From: Candidatus Altimarinota bacterium
GTDB lineage: Bacteria; Patescibacteriota; Gracilibacteria; BD1-5; UBA2023
Assembly: GCA_023230505.1 (NCBI GenBank)
Contig: JALNXF010000001.1
Coordinates: 310,001 to 374,000 of the forward strand
Length of the DNA: 64,000 nt
Reading direction: 5' to 3'
The notes under the pieces were generated by a model, which saw only the letters and a list, made by a program, of their open reading frames with translations, made no database searches and had not been told where the DNA came from. Below, piece by piece: positions 19,367 through 37,690 of this stretch; the first letter of the stretch is position 1; every line of letters starts with the position of its first letter. Both the position numbers and the translations under genes were made by a program.

Positions 19367-21151
19367 TTATAATGATTTACTGTAATCTTCAAATGTCTCA
19401 CCTCAACACTCACTGAAAGCTTTATTTTTACATTTTTTACAAGTATTTTTATCAAGCATATTATTATAAATATATTCGATTGCTCATTTTATTGAGGTGA
19501 AAAAATATTGTTCCCCAATAGTTTTCATGAATCAGGCTTTTTGTAAGCTTTTTTGAACTTCTAGTTTTAAATCAAGAAAATATAATCATCCTCACGATTT
19601 TTGTAGCATATGAGCGACTTCCTCAAGCATTTCCATACCATTCATATCAATCATATTAATTCCAGAGCCTACTATAACAATATGTTTTGTACCTTCCTTT
19701 TTAAGAAAATGCATAATTTGCTCTTGGATATAATTAACAGATCAAAAATAAACTGACATATCAATACGAATGATTTTAACTTGTGGACATCTAAGAATTG
19801 AAAGTTTATCAGGATTTAATTTACTTGGACAAATAAGAGTTCTTTTGTTTCTTTTAGAATCAAAATTACTGTAAAGAGAAGTGATCTTTGGATGAGATGT
19901 TTTATTTAGAAATAGTATAATTGAAAGTATAATTCAAAGATAAATTGCAAATTCTAATTCTAAAAATAATGTAGAAAAAAAAGTAACAGCCAGAATTGCA
20001 GTTTCAGTTTTGCTTGTTTTAATAATTTTTTTAATTTGTGTAAAGTTAATAAGATTGTATCAAACTAAAATTATTACTCAAGCCATAGCAGGAATTGGCA
20101 AATATCTAGTAATTGGTGCAATAAGCATTACAATAAGAGCTAAAAACATAGCAGCAAAAATAGCAGAAAGAGGAGTTTTTGCTCAAGCTGAATAATTAAC
20201 TCAAGAACGAGTAAATGAACCAGATCAAGCATAGCTTGAAAAGAAACTTCAAATAATATTTGAAAGTCATTGACCAATAAATTCTTGATTAGCATTAATA
20301 CTTTGGTGAGATTTTGATGCAACAGATCTACTAATAGAAATTGCTTCAATAAGTCATAAAATGGCAATTGCAAAAGCACTCGGTGCTAACTGTTTAATTG
20401 TTCAAAGTGATAAATCTGGTAAAGATAGAGGTGGTAAATGTCTAGGTATTGCAGGAACAAATTTTACACTATGTACATCTCAGCTAATAAGTGCAGCAAA
20501 TATAGATCCAGAAATTAGTGCAACAAGTAAATTAGGAACTTTTGGATACATTTTTTTAATAAGAAATGCAATAATAAATGTAAGTAATCAAATTAATAAT
20601 GAATAAACATTAATTTGCATAAATTTTTCAATAATTTCAAGCCATGTTTCAAGAAATTCAGTTGATTTAATTGAAACTCAAAGCAAGCTTTTTAATTGAC
20701 TTGTAACTATTAAAATAGCAGCTCAGGCTGTAAAACCTAAAACAACTGTATGAGAAACAAAATCAACAACTTTACCTAATTTTACAAATCAAAAAACTAA
20801 TTGATATATTCAAGCCAAAAGTGTTAAACTAAGGGTAAGCCTTATAAAATCAACACTTCAAGGATGTGCATATGCTCATATTGTACTAAAAATTACAAGA
20901 GATATTGCAGTAGTTGGTCATGAAATTAAATGCATTGATGAACCAAATAAGGCAGCAACAATTGGTGTAACCATAGCAGTATATAGCCCATATTCTGGTG
21001 GTAATCATGCAATTGTAGCAAAAGCGATTCATTGAGGTAAAACAATTATAGCTCCTGTAATTCAGGCAATTGCATCAGCAATTAAAGTTTCTTTTGTAAT
21101 TTTTTTCATCCATGTCATAAATGGAAAAAATTTATTTACAGCCAGTTTCAT
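19367..21151 (-). CDS. SulP-family anion transporter with STAS domain
   Basis: The 594-residue protein has the SulP layout: about 12-14 membrane segments, beginning ITKETLIADAIAGITGAIIV with VLPQGIAFATIAGLPPEYGLY, a central GSFTRSGVNYSAGAKTPLSA motif (the conserved signature of the family), and a C-terminal STAS domain (about residues 440-560, including GSGINMIDMNGMEMLEEVA). Members exchange or import sulfate, bicarbonate or related anions. The tail is odd: NTCKKCKNKAFSECGGE adds a CxxC and one more Cys after the STAS domain. Without TGA as glycine the gene would fall into over 20 pieces. It stands 77 bases downstream of the rRNA methyltransferase gene. Confidence 0.93.
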
Positions 21152-21228
21152 AAAAATGTGATTAATAAATTAAAAAGTTGGAGTTTTATATTTAATTTTT
21201 TAGAAAAATCAAATTTATTTTTTATATT

Positions 21229-22587
21229 TTATTTCCTTCTCCATCAAATTGGAAAGAGATTTTTAATTTTTAAAGTATTTTTATCTAAGGTTCATAATCA
21301 AATATTGAGGTTATCATATTTTATTTGAATTACTTCATCAGTGATATTTTCTCAGATTTGAGCTCATCTAAGGTAATTATCTAGTTCTAAGTCATCTTTA
21401 ATAATGTATGATCTAATTTTTGGAAGTTCAAAATCCCTTCAGATATAATAGTTTGGAGTGAAATTTCATTTTTCAATTTTCCCTATTTTTTGTCAGAATT
21501 TTATAAAATAAAGTCTGTCCTTAATTTTATTTATTGCCTCAGATTTTTTTAAAATTAAAACCTCATCTATATATTTAAAAATTTCAAATCCAGATAAATC
21601 TAGTCAAGAAATATCACAAAATTTATCAAGGATTTTTTTCTCATTTAAAGTTAAATTTTTAATTTCTGTATTAGATAACTCTGGTTTTTCATTTATTTTA
21701 TAATCAATACTTTTTAGCTTAACTATCTTGCACACAAAAAATCATCCAGTCTCATCTATATGGGGCCAAAATCTTTTTTGGAAAACTACTCTAAAACTTT
21801 CTGGATATTTTTTTAGAGCATTTTCAATAATTCACTCATTTTCAATTTTGTTCATTGTACATGTTGAATACAGCATTTCTCATCAGATTTTTAAAGAATT
21901 TAATCCTGCTTCAAATAATTTCTGTTGTAAAGATCAAATTTTAGTTACATTTTTAATATTCCAGTATTTTAAAGTATCTTCTGATTTAAAGACAATTCCC
22001 TCTCAACTACACGGCGCATCAAGCAAAATTTTATCAAAAGTCTCAGTCATTCTACCGATAAACTGACCATTATAACAAGTTACTCAAATATTTTGACTTC
22101 ACATTCTCTCAATATTTGAAATTAATTGTGGGGTTCTATCTCTACTAATTTCATTTGCTACAATAAAGGAATTTGGATAATATTCTCCTAGTTGAGTGGT
22201 CTTTCCACCTGGACTTGATGCCATATCTAGAATTAAAAATTCTTTATTATCAATTTTTCAATCTGCTAAATAAAAAACTGATGAGCTCGCTCAAAGCTCT
22301 TGAATATAAAAATATCCGAATAAATGCTCCAGTGAAAAACCTAATCTTTTTTCGATATTACTATAATTCTCTCATCTTTCAACATAAAAAACTTTATCAT
22401 TAAAGGTTGTTATTGTTTCATATCAATATTTTTTTAATCTTTTTAAAAGCTCACTAACTGAAATTTTATTCGTATTTACTCTGATACTTTTTTTTATATG
22501 TTTATGAAGACTTTGTAAAAATACCTTTAAATCCTCATTATTATCAAAAAAATTATCCTTAAAATAATTAATAAACTTCTCATTCAT
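21229..22587 (-). CDS. RsmB/RsmF-family rRNA cytosine-C5 methyltransferase
   Basis: The protein has 452 residues. The SAM-binding motif LDMASSPGGKTTQLGEYY lies near residue 128, the catalytic PC motif in KILLDAPCSGEGIVFK near 197, and the second cysteine in MLYSTCTMNKIENE near 248. Both cysteines of the NOL1/NOP2/Sun mechanism are therefore present. The C-terminal part (residues 300-452) resembles the extension of RsmF/YebU, which methylates 16S rRNA. The exact target base is not determinable from sequence. The ATG at 22587 is the first start in frame. The neighbouring SulP gene lies downstream on the same strand. Confidence 0.9.
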
Positions 22588-22674
22588 TGTAAAAAATTTG
22601 TTATTTTTAATCTTATTAATATAATTTATACGTAATTAATTTTAATACAAATTATTTTTTAATTTAATTTATCT

Positions 22675-23088
22675 ATGGAAAATAAATATGAATCAATTTA
22701 TCGCATATTACTAGCGTTTATGATGATTGATAATCATGTAGATGAAAAGGAAAAGAAGATAATAAATGATTTTCTTAATACTCGTTATTGAAGAGAAATG
22801 AACAAAGAAGCTATTAATATAAATTACCACTTATGAAAAATGGGTATAGAAAATTTCAAAAAAGACGCAAAAAATATTTATAATAATTTTTCTCGTGAGG
22901 AAACATTTGAAATTCTTGATTTTATGTCAAATATGATTAAATCAGACTGAAAACTAAATAATCATGAAATAGATTTATTTGAAATTTTACTAAGAGAATG
23001 GAAAATTGAACAAGTTATTGCTGAGATGCTCTGAATCAAAAAAACACTTTGGGCAAGATTTTATTGAGAAAGTAAGGTTAATAATTAA
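22675..23088 (+). CDS. TerB-like small helical protein
   Basis: This 137-residue, all-alpha protein has the rhythm of TerB-like domains: RILLAFMMIDNHVDEKEKKI near the start, and a second similar block, LDFMSNMIKSDGKLNNHEID, after residue 80. Each block has a hydrophobic helix, then D-x-D/N-acidic turn, then a charged helix. TerB-like domains are linked to metal sensing or stress responses, but the function of stand-alone forms is unclear. A second TerB-like gene lies at 42059-42445. It converges with the SLH gene, with stop codons two bases apart. Assignment rests on pattern only. Confidence 0.6.
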
Positions 23089-23090
23089 TT

Positions 23091-23729
23091 TTACTTGTAA
23101 AAAACATTGTAAATTATAATCACTGCTTCGTGTCTTGAAATCGTAGAGCTTGGATTAAATTTATCATTTATTTGAGATATATATCCTAATTTCTTAGCAG
23201 TAGTTACAGCAGGAGTCCACCAATCTTTCTCATTTATATCTTCGTAAGTTTGATTTTTATCAAAGCTCAATTTAACACCTTTAATATTCATAATTATCTG
23301 AAGTGCTTCGGCTCTAGTGATAGACTTATCTGGATTAAATTTTTTATTTTCTCTTGAAATATATCATAATTTCTTAGCAGTAGATACAGCTGGACTCCAC
23401 CAATCTTTTTCATTGATATCATCAAAAACATAATCATTATAAAAAATTGCTGGAATTTGAGCTGATTTAAGAATAATTCAAAGAAGTTCAGCCCTAGAAA
23501 TAAATTTATCTGGATTAAAATTAGAATCTGGAGTAATAATTCACTCGCTTTTCAAATTTAAAATAATATTACATATATAATCAGATTTATCAACATCCTC
23601 ATATCCTAGACAAGGATTTTCAATTTTTTTTAAATCTTCTTTATTTATGTTATCACCAGAATAAGTAGTACTCAAGGAAGAAATAATTAATATTGAAATA
23701 ATAATTTTATTTAAAATTTGTGATTTCAT
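23091..23729 (-). CDS. Secreted protein with SLH domains
   Basis: The 212-residue protein has a signal peptide (ILNKIIISILIISSLSTTYS) and consists almost entirely of three S-layer homology units. Two repeated blocks are DINEKDWWSPAVSTAKKLGY with FNPDKSITRAEALQII, and DINEKDWWTPAVTTAKKLGY with FNPSSTISRHEAVIII; the first unit is shorter. SLH domains bind secondary wall polymers and anchor proteins to the cell surface. No other domain is present, so it may be an adaptor or a minimal S-layer component. It starts 10 bases after the smpB stop, suggesting co-transcription. Confidence 0.88.
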
Positions 23730-23739
23730 ATTTTATAAA

Positions 23740-24216
23740 TTATCTAAATAATCTAGATGATTCAATTTTAGCTTGTTTATCAATAGACTTCTCCTTCAAA
23801 ATTTGTTTTTTCTCAAATTTTTTCTTTCATTTTACAAGAGATACTTTTACTTTAATAAGATTTCATTTTAAATAAACTTCCTCAGGAATTAGACTAAATC
23901 CTTTTTCCTTAAGTTTTTGTGATAAATACAAAATATCTTTTTTCTTTAAAAACAATTTCCTTTCACGGAGTGGATCTACCGCAGTCTTATTTGTAACATT
24001 TTTATAAGGCGAAATATGGAATTTCTGTATAAACAATATCCCCTCTCTAATTATAATAAAACTTCACTTTAGATTAATCAATTTTTCTTTTACACTCTTA
24101 ACCTCATAACCAAGCAATTCAATCCCAGCCTCATAACTACTCACAATCTCATAATCAAATATTGCCTTCTTATTCCTCAAAAGCGACACAATTTTTATTT
24201 CTTTTTTTGTATTCAT
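23740..24216 (-). CDS. smpB: SsrA-binding protein SmpB
   Basis: This 158-residue protein matches SmpB throughout: KKAIFDYEIVSSYEAGIELL, GYEVKSVKEKLINLKGSFI, then FHISPYKN, the DPLRERKLFLKKKDI segment and GFSLIPEEVYLKGNLIKVKV. The C-terminal lysine-rich tail, which inserts into the mRNA channel, is present. SmpB binds tmRNA and delivers it to stalled ribosomes; the tmRNA gene itself lies at 53266-53707 in this window. The family core motifs include TGA-coded glycines. The gene is followed closely by the SLH gene. Confidence 0.96.
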
Positions 24217-24310
24217 TGGTATTTTATTTTTAAACTAATCCCCATTATATAAAAATAACTTTAATTTCAATTTATTTTGTTGAAATTATTTTATTTACGT
24301 GAAGAAAATT

Positions 24311-24349
24311 AAAATTCCTCTTCTTGTGCTCAATAGGAAGAGGAATTTT
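24311..24349 (-). terminator. Terminator after the prepilin-like surface gene
   Basis: AAAATTCCTCTTC and GAAGAGGAATTTT form a 13-base-pair stem around a 13-base loop, 19 bases past the stop of the 24369-27419 gene, followed in the minus direction by a T-rich run. Confidence 0.85.
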
Positions 24350-24368
24350 TAAATTATCTAATAATTAA

Positions 24369-27300
24369 TTAAGGAGTACAAGAAATAAACCCAGGTTTCG
24401 CAAGTACCCAAGCTGTAGCATTGTTATTAAAAGCTGTACAGGTAGTAGTATTTGGATTTACAACCCAACCTCCGAGATTTTGATTAAAGACAGTGGCACC
24501 CTGAAAAATATAGTTCATATTAGCAACATTACCGGTATTCCAAGTTGATATATTTTGATTAAAGGCTTTAGCACTAGTAAACATAGCATTCATATTAGTT
24601 ACTTTTGATGTATCCCAATTTCATATAGGTTGATTGAAAATTGAGGCAGAGTAAAACATTAAACTCATATCAATTACATTACTGGTATTCCAAGTTGATA
24701 TATTTTGATTAAATATTGAAGCTAGTTGAAACATTTGACTCATATTAGTTACTTTTGATGTATCCCAATTTCATATAGGTTGATTGAAAGCATTTGCACT
24801 CCGAAACATACCCTTCATACTAGTAACATTACTAGTATTCCAAGTTGATATATTTTGATTAAAAGCCTTAGCACTAAAAAACATATTAGTCATAGTAGTT
24901 ACATTTGATGTATCCCAATTTCATATAGGCTGATTAAAGGCAGTAGTACTACTAAACATACTCGCCATACTAGTAACATTACTAGTATTCCAAGTTGATA
25001 TATTTTGATTAAATGCATCAGCATTACCAAACATAGAAGCCATGGTAGTTACATTTGATGTATCCCAATTTCATATAGGCTGATTAAAGACAGATGTATT
25101 ATAAAACATTGAGCTCATGTCAGTTACATTGGCTAGATTAGGTGCTGTAGTTGGTAGAGAATTAAAATTATTAGCATAACGGAACATATTTTGCATACTA
25201 GTCCAAACAATATTATCCCATTTATTTACTGATATTAGTTTTCAAGCATAGTTTGAATTATTAAGAGTTGTAGTATAAAATCTTTGTATATTTCACGTAA
25301 TAGATATAACTTTATATCATGCTATAGCATAAGTATGAATTGGATTCTTAGTAGTGCTAGGAAATATTTCTGTATTACCATCTCACCAATCAATACTATA
25401 ATTTCAAGTTGATACAATATAAAAATTTGTTAATAAATCTGCATTACCATATCAAGTTGTTCATACTCTCCAAGTTAATTGAAGAGTTGGTTGTGGATCG
25501 CAAGTATTAGTAGTTGAATTCCAGTTGTATAAATCATTACATTTAAAATTACAATTAGTAGTACTTGCTGTAAGACTGTAAATTCATACAGCAGATGGAG
25601 TCCAAGTAGATCAGTTCCATGTTTGAGTTATATTTGATGCAGTATTCCAACTTGCATTTGAAGGTAATCATGTACAATTAGAAGTCTGAGTATTAACTAT
25701 ACAATTTCATGCAATATTATTTATATCGCTAGTAAGACTTGTTGGTCAGTTTGTTGTAGTAGTACAAGTATATCCAGTTATTGTAGCTGTAGCATTATTA
25801 CAATTTGTACCATAATCAGCTGTTATAGAAAAATTTCAGTTAGTATCAGCTGTAGCAGTTTTTCAACATACATTTATAGTGGCTCAATTAGCATTTGCTC
25901 AGAAAGATCATGATACAGTATATGTATTTAAATTACAATCATTGATATTTGTAGATCAAGCAGGACTTGAATATCAAATAGCACAAGAAGTTTTTACTCA
26001 ATTAATACAATAATTATTTGCTTCACATTGGGCTTGTGATGTTTTAGGTCATGTTCAAATTGGTGTAGAATAGTATCAAGATTGAATTGTTTTACAAGAT
26101 GTTTGTCATGTTGTGTCTTGGTATGTGTTATTATCTGTACAAGGAGTTTGAGTTGAAAGTCACTCTGTTGGAACCATGTTTCAGATAGAAGCTGGAATAC
26201 AAATGTTTGTGTTGTAGTAGTATCAAGCTTGACAGATGTATGAACAATCTTTAGGAGTTGTACTATGTAACCATAGTATGTTGTATTTTTGAGTTCAGTT
26301 TGCTATACTAAAATCTGGAGCTGATCATGTACAAATATCTTGCATACAAGCTCAGTTGTCTAGTACATAGTTAGCTGAACAGTTAATATTTTCTGTTCAA
26401 TAACTTAATATTCAATTTTCGCAACTTGCAGATATATCAGCTACTCATCAAGTAATTTGTTTTGTAATTGTTGGATTTGTTGAATTATGATTTATCATTG
26501 GAATCTCATATCAATTATATGTAATAGCATTACAATTTAAAGGTGTAGAAGGAGCACATGAATCAAATTTATAATTTTTATCTCAATCCAAAACTCAATT
26601 GCTACAATTTCTAGTTATAGAAATACATGTTTGATTATAAGGTACAGAATTTGAGCTAAATGCCTGTAGAGATTTTCCACTTGTTACAGCTGTATTTCAA
26701 AGTACACAAGAATTTTGTATTATTGATATATTAGTTTGTAAATTTATTCATGATCAAGTTATAGTTCAGCTATTTGAAGATGAATTAGAAAATATTGCAA
26801 TATATAAATTTGAATCAGTTGGTAGATTTAATTGTGTTGTTGATGGTGGTAAAATTTCATTTATAGGAGCTTTTGTAACCGAATCTAATAAAATTCATAC
26901 TCTATCTCATACTGTATATGTAAACCTTTTTGTATAATCAGTTACTGATGAAGCTAGAACATGATTAATTAAAAAACTAGATTGAGAAAATATTACAGTA
27001 TTATTTTCTTCTAAAAATCAAGCCAATTGTATTTTTTTTCATGTATAATCTATAGAATATGAATAAAGAGAATCATCTTTTGGATCAGAAGTTTTTCAAC
27101 TTATATTTATAATACGGGTTACATTATCTCATACATATCATTGTTTTGATATTCATACTATTTCTATGTAATTATCAGGAAGTGGAAATGTTCAGGTTTT
27201 TACATTAGTTATAGTTAATCACTGTTGCATTGATTTAAGGGTTGATATCCTAACTGAATCACGAGCTTTAGATGAGTAGTTGTTGAAACTCAAGAAAGCG

Positions 27301-27419
27301 ATGGTTCAGAGAATTGCGAGGATTGAGATGACTACGAGGAGTTCGGTGAGGGTGAATCAGATTTTGTTAGAGATGTTTTGACAAAACATCTTTACAGGGT
27401 TTTTGTTTGGAGTTTTCAT
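24369..27419 (-). CDS. Giant prepilin-like surface protein with DUF285/BspA repeats
   Basis: The protein has 1016 residues. Near residue 21 it has a class III prepilin signature, [20 protein letters not shown], with cleavage expected after the glycine and the conserved Glu five residues on. A pilin-like region follows, then about 400 residues of Cys-, Asn-, Thr- and Trp-rich sequence with repeated blocks. A domain near residues 660-730 resembles the lead-in of DUF285 proteins. The C-terminal third is a series of about nine 25-residue BspA/DUF285 units of the form [20 protein letters not shown]. These repeats occur in surface adhesins. The motor ATPase at 37691 could act on it. The last unit ends in a short Cys-containing cap. 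Confidence 0.85.
24541..25130. repeat. Exact 150-bp higher-order coding repeat
   Basis: The string CAAGTTGATATATTTTGATT recurs at 24541, 24691, 24841 and 24991, and TATCCCAATTTCATATAGG at about 24611, 24761, 24911 and 25061. Both are spaced by exactly 150 bases. Each 150-base unit encodes two 25-residue DUF285 repeats, one [13 protein letters not shown] and one [13 protein letters not shown] type, in strict alternation. The variable parts between them differ. Confidence 0.92.
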
Positions 27420-27461
27420 AAATATAAAATTAATAATAAAATCACCAGAAGTTTAACATAT

Positions 27462-27499
27462 AAAAAAATAAAGTCAAAATTTTTTGACTTTATTTTTTT
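27462..27499 (-). terminator. Terminator of the rpoBC operon
   Basis: AAAAAAATAAAGTCAAAA and TTTTGACTTTATTTTTTT form a perfect AT-rich stem 17 bases past the rpoC stop. In the minus direction it ends in a run of T. Confidence 0.8.
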
Positions 27500-27515
27500 A
27501 GGAATTTAGTTCTTA

Positions 27516-31520
<4,005 letters not shown>

Positions 31521-31557
31521 AGATTATTGAGGTTAAGGTTAAATTAAGGTTAATATA

Positions 31558-35082
<3,525 letters not shown>

Positions 35083-35136
35083 CGTTTTTATGCGTTATAT
35101 ACTAAAAAACATGCCATAACTTCATCAAAAACACAA

Positions 35137-35189
35137 GTGTTTAGTTAGTGCAAACACCAGTATTATAGTGATAAAAATTAAAAAGCAAG
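35137..35189 (-). promoter_or_regulatory. rpoB promoter and leader hairpin
   Basis: The minus strand carries CTTGCT (35189-35184), 16 bases, then TATAAT (35167-35162). The leader that follows contains GTGTTT and AAACAC arms (35157-35137), a short hairpin followed by TTGTGTTTTT. The hairpin with the T-rich run could act as an attenuator; the rpoB start is 55 bases further on. Confidence 0.6.
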
Positions 35190-35240
35190 TTTTTTATTTA
35201 TAGAAAATTTTGAAAAAATAAATTTATTAAAGTTAAATAT

Positions 35241-35942
35241 TTAATGATGACCAGTATCTTTTGGTTTTGCTCAACCTCAACCACCACCTCAGTCTCATCA
35301 TTTATCCTTTTTCTTAAATATTGCAATAAAAAATCATTTAAGCATAGAACTAACAATATCAGCAAAAAGAATTTTGTAAATTACAAAGAATACTCAAAAA
35401 ACAATAATAAAATTAATATAAGAAATAAGAAATGCATAAATTTTAGATCAGACAAGAAATTCTGTAAATTTCGGCCATTTTTTAAGAAGACTAAAGGCAT
35501 TATCAATTTTAAAGATATAAATTTGTTCAATTAATCAGACTAAAACAGATGAAAATAATAAAATTAACAAAACTGAAAGAAAAATTGTTATTCAAATTTT
35601 AAAAATTGGATTTTTGGTTGTAGAACCCTGGAATCATCAATTTATCGGAACTAAAATTGATAAAATCAATATTAGATAAACGGAAGATCAGACAATAAAT
35701 TTAACAATTCATTCACTTAAAAATGTAAGAGTATATGAATCGTTTCAACTATATCAAAGCAAAATCTGAATTACAATGAAAATTGAAATTCATAAAACTA
35801 TTCAAAAAAGTGATTCATAGATTTTTGCAGTTCCCAAAATTGCAAAAATCATAAAAAAAATGAAAAATCAAAATAAGATATAAACATCATTTTGAGGATT
35901 TAATCATAAAATATTTCAAATTTGTAGAGCTATTTGTTGCAT
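35241..35942 (-). CDS. Polytopic membrane protein with Gly-rich tail
   Basis: This 233-residue protein has about five strongly hydrophobic helices and a tail reading KDKGGDGGGGGGGAKPKDTG, ending in two His. No family is recognised. It starts one base after the stop of the TldE/PmbA-like gene, so translation is probably coupled, and the pair may share a function. Most tail glycines are TGA or GGT. The membrane helices are rich in I, F and L, like other native genes here. Confidence 0.7.
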
Positions 35943-35943
35943 T

Positions 35944-37230
35944 TTATATAATTATTTGTTGATTTTTAAATGTAATTGAACCAGATTTTATTGCAGAATG
36001 TTCATATATATCATTTCAAAAAGACTCAATATTTCAAAACAAATCTAAAATATTTCAGCTTATACTTACATTTTTAATAAAATTTCAAATTTTAGAGTTA
36101 TTAATTTCAAATCATTCTCATTCAAGTGCAAATTTTCAGGTAGAATAATCAATAGTATGAAGTCACATTAAATTCGTAAATAAAAATGAAGAATTTTTTA
36201 AAAAATCATTTTTTTTGTCTCCAATAAGTTCAATATTGGCATAAGTTGGATTTCAAACTGGCTCTTTTCAATATTTTTTTGCATTTTTAGAATCAAGAAA
36301 AATTTCACTTAATACTCAATTTTTGATAATAGTAATATCTTCTGTGTCAATTCATTCAGAATCAAAAAATCTATTAAAGGGTGAATTGTCTATATTATGA
36401 ATTGATTTAATATTTAACTTATCTGTTACAATTTTTTTTCAAATATCATCCTTTTTAATGAATGAAATTCATTGTCTAATTTTTTCTCAGCTAACTGAAC
36501 TTAATAAAATATCTAGAAAATCTCACGCTAAATTATTTTTAAAAGTAACATTATAAATTCAAGAGTTAAGTTTTGAAGTTTGAGGATTTATTTTTGAGAG
36601 AAGTTTATCTTGAGTTTTAGAAATAAAATCAGACGTAACTAGCTCACAATTTGAGCTATAAAATACTTCATATTCAGTATCAGAAAATTCATGAGTATTA
36701 TAATAAAGTCATAAAAAATATGTATTCTGACTTGATTTATGAGATTTAAATGCTCATAGTGAATTAATAAAATATCTTTCATCTACATTTAAAGAATACG
36801 AAAATCACTCAATTGAAATATTTGAAGCATATTCAAAATTCTTAACTTTATTCCGCTGTTTTAAAAGAAAGTCTCAACTAATCTCATCTATATCAAATTT
36901 AATTTCATTAATATCTAGAATATTTTTTACAGGATAAAGGTAAATGTCACTATCAGCAGTTCATACATCAAGTAATCATAAATTATCTTCTATTTTACTA
37001 CATAAATCTTCATAAGATATTGAATTTAATTTAATTGTAAGTTTTTTATTATTTTTAATAATATTTAAAACTAAATTAATATCAGAATCCTCACTCACTA
37101 ATATTTCATCTCAAACTGGAGTAAATGAAATTTCTTTTGATTTAGATTTATAAATATTTAAATATCATTCAATTTGAAATTTCTGCCAAATTTGAGATAA
37201 TTGTTTAAGTGAATTTTCAATTTTTTCCAT
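35944..37230 (-). CDS. TldE/PmbA-family protein
   Basis: The 428-residue protein follows the TldD/PmbA layout: an N-terminal alpha/beta half and a C-terminal half with the segment FFDSEGIDTEDITIIKNGVL, then EIFLDSKNAKKYGKEP and a late IESFGNDI element. The HExxxH metalloprotease motif of TldD is absent, as expected for the TldE/PmbA partner, which is non-catalytic in the TldD-TldE heterodimer. No TldD gene is visible in this window. The membrane protein gene starts one base after its stop. N-terminal identity is weak, so assignment rests on the C-terminal half. Confidence 0.8.
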
Positions 37231-37296
37231 AATTAAAAAGTTTATTTACTGTATTCTAATAATAAAAATCAAAAAATCAAAAAATGAAAGCCTTTA

Positions 37297-37557
37297 TTAT
37301 TTTGTGAGAGTATTTAAAATATAGTCTTTTCAGTCTATATTAATGATATAGGTTCAATTTGTTTTCTTTAATTTTGCTTCAGCAAGATTTGATTTAAGAT
37401 ATCAATTACTAAATTGATTAGAAGAATTAATATTTCAAAGATATGAAAATGCAATAACAAAAACTCATATAAATCATACTAAATTAGTGTTTGAAATTTC
37501 CTTATATTTTAAGGTTTCAATTATACTTGATATTTTTTCAGATAATTTTAAATTCAT
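37297..37557 (-). CDS. Small single-helix membrane protein, 86 residues
   Basis: A complete frame from ATG 37557 to TAA 37299. A charged N-terminus (LKLSEKISSIIETLKYKEIS) is followed by one membrane segment (residues 28-44, GFIGVFVIAFSYLGN) and a short hydrophilic tail with a YIINIDGKDYIL beta-like element. No family is recognised. It lies upstream of the TldE/PmbA gene on the same strand, 66 bases away. Confidence 0.6.
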
Positions 37558-37612
37558 AGCTTTATATAAAAATATACTTTTAAGCCAAATTAAATCATAC
37601 TTTTCAAAAATA

Positions 37613-37650
37613 GTCAAATTTTAATTTGACAAAAAGATATATTACAATAT
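37613..37650 (+). promoter_or_regulatory. Candidate promoter with overlapping inverted repeat upstream of the PilB-type gene
   Basis: GTCAAATT (37613-37620) and AATTTGAC (37623-37630) form an inverted repeat whose right arm supplies a TTGACA -35 box (37626-37631). A TATATA-type -10 lies 16 bases further. The overlap could allow operator control, but the region is so AT-rich that this is tentative. Confidence 0.4.
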
Positions 37651-37690
37651 ATATTATATATTAATTTAAAAAAATAACTATTTTATCATT

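Noticed and set aside
24541-25130. CRISPR-like array
   Set aside because: The 150-base spacing is coding and in frame, giving DUF285 repeats; no short palindromic repeats or cas genes are present.
35244-35534. Plus-strand 96-residue frame
   Set aside because: It is antisense to the membrane protein gene at 35241-35942, which has native TGA-glycine use and coupling to its upstream gene.
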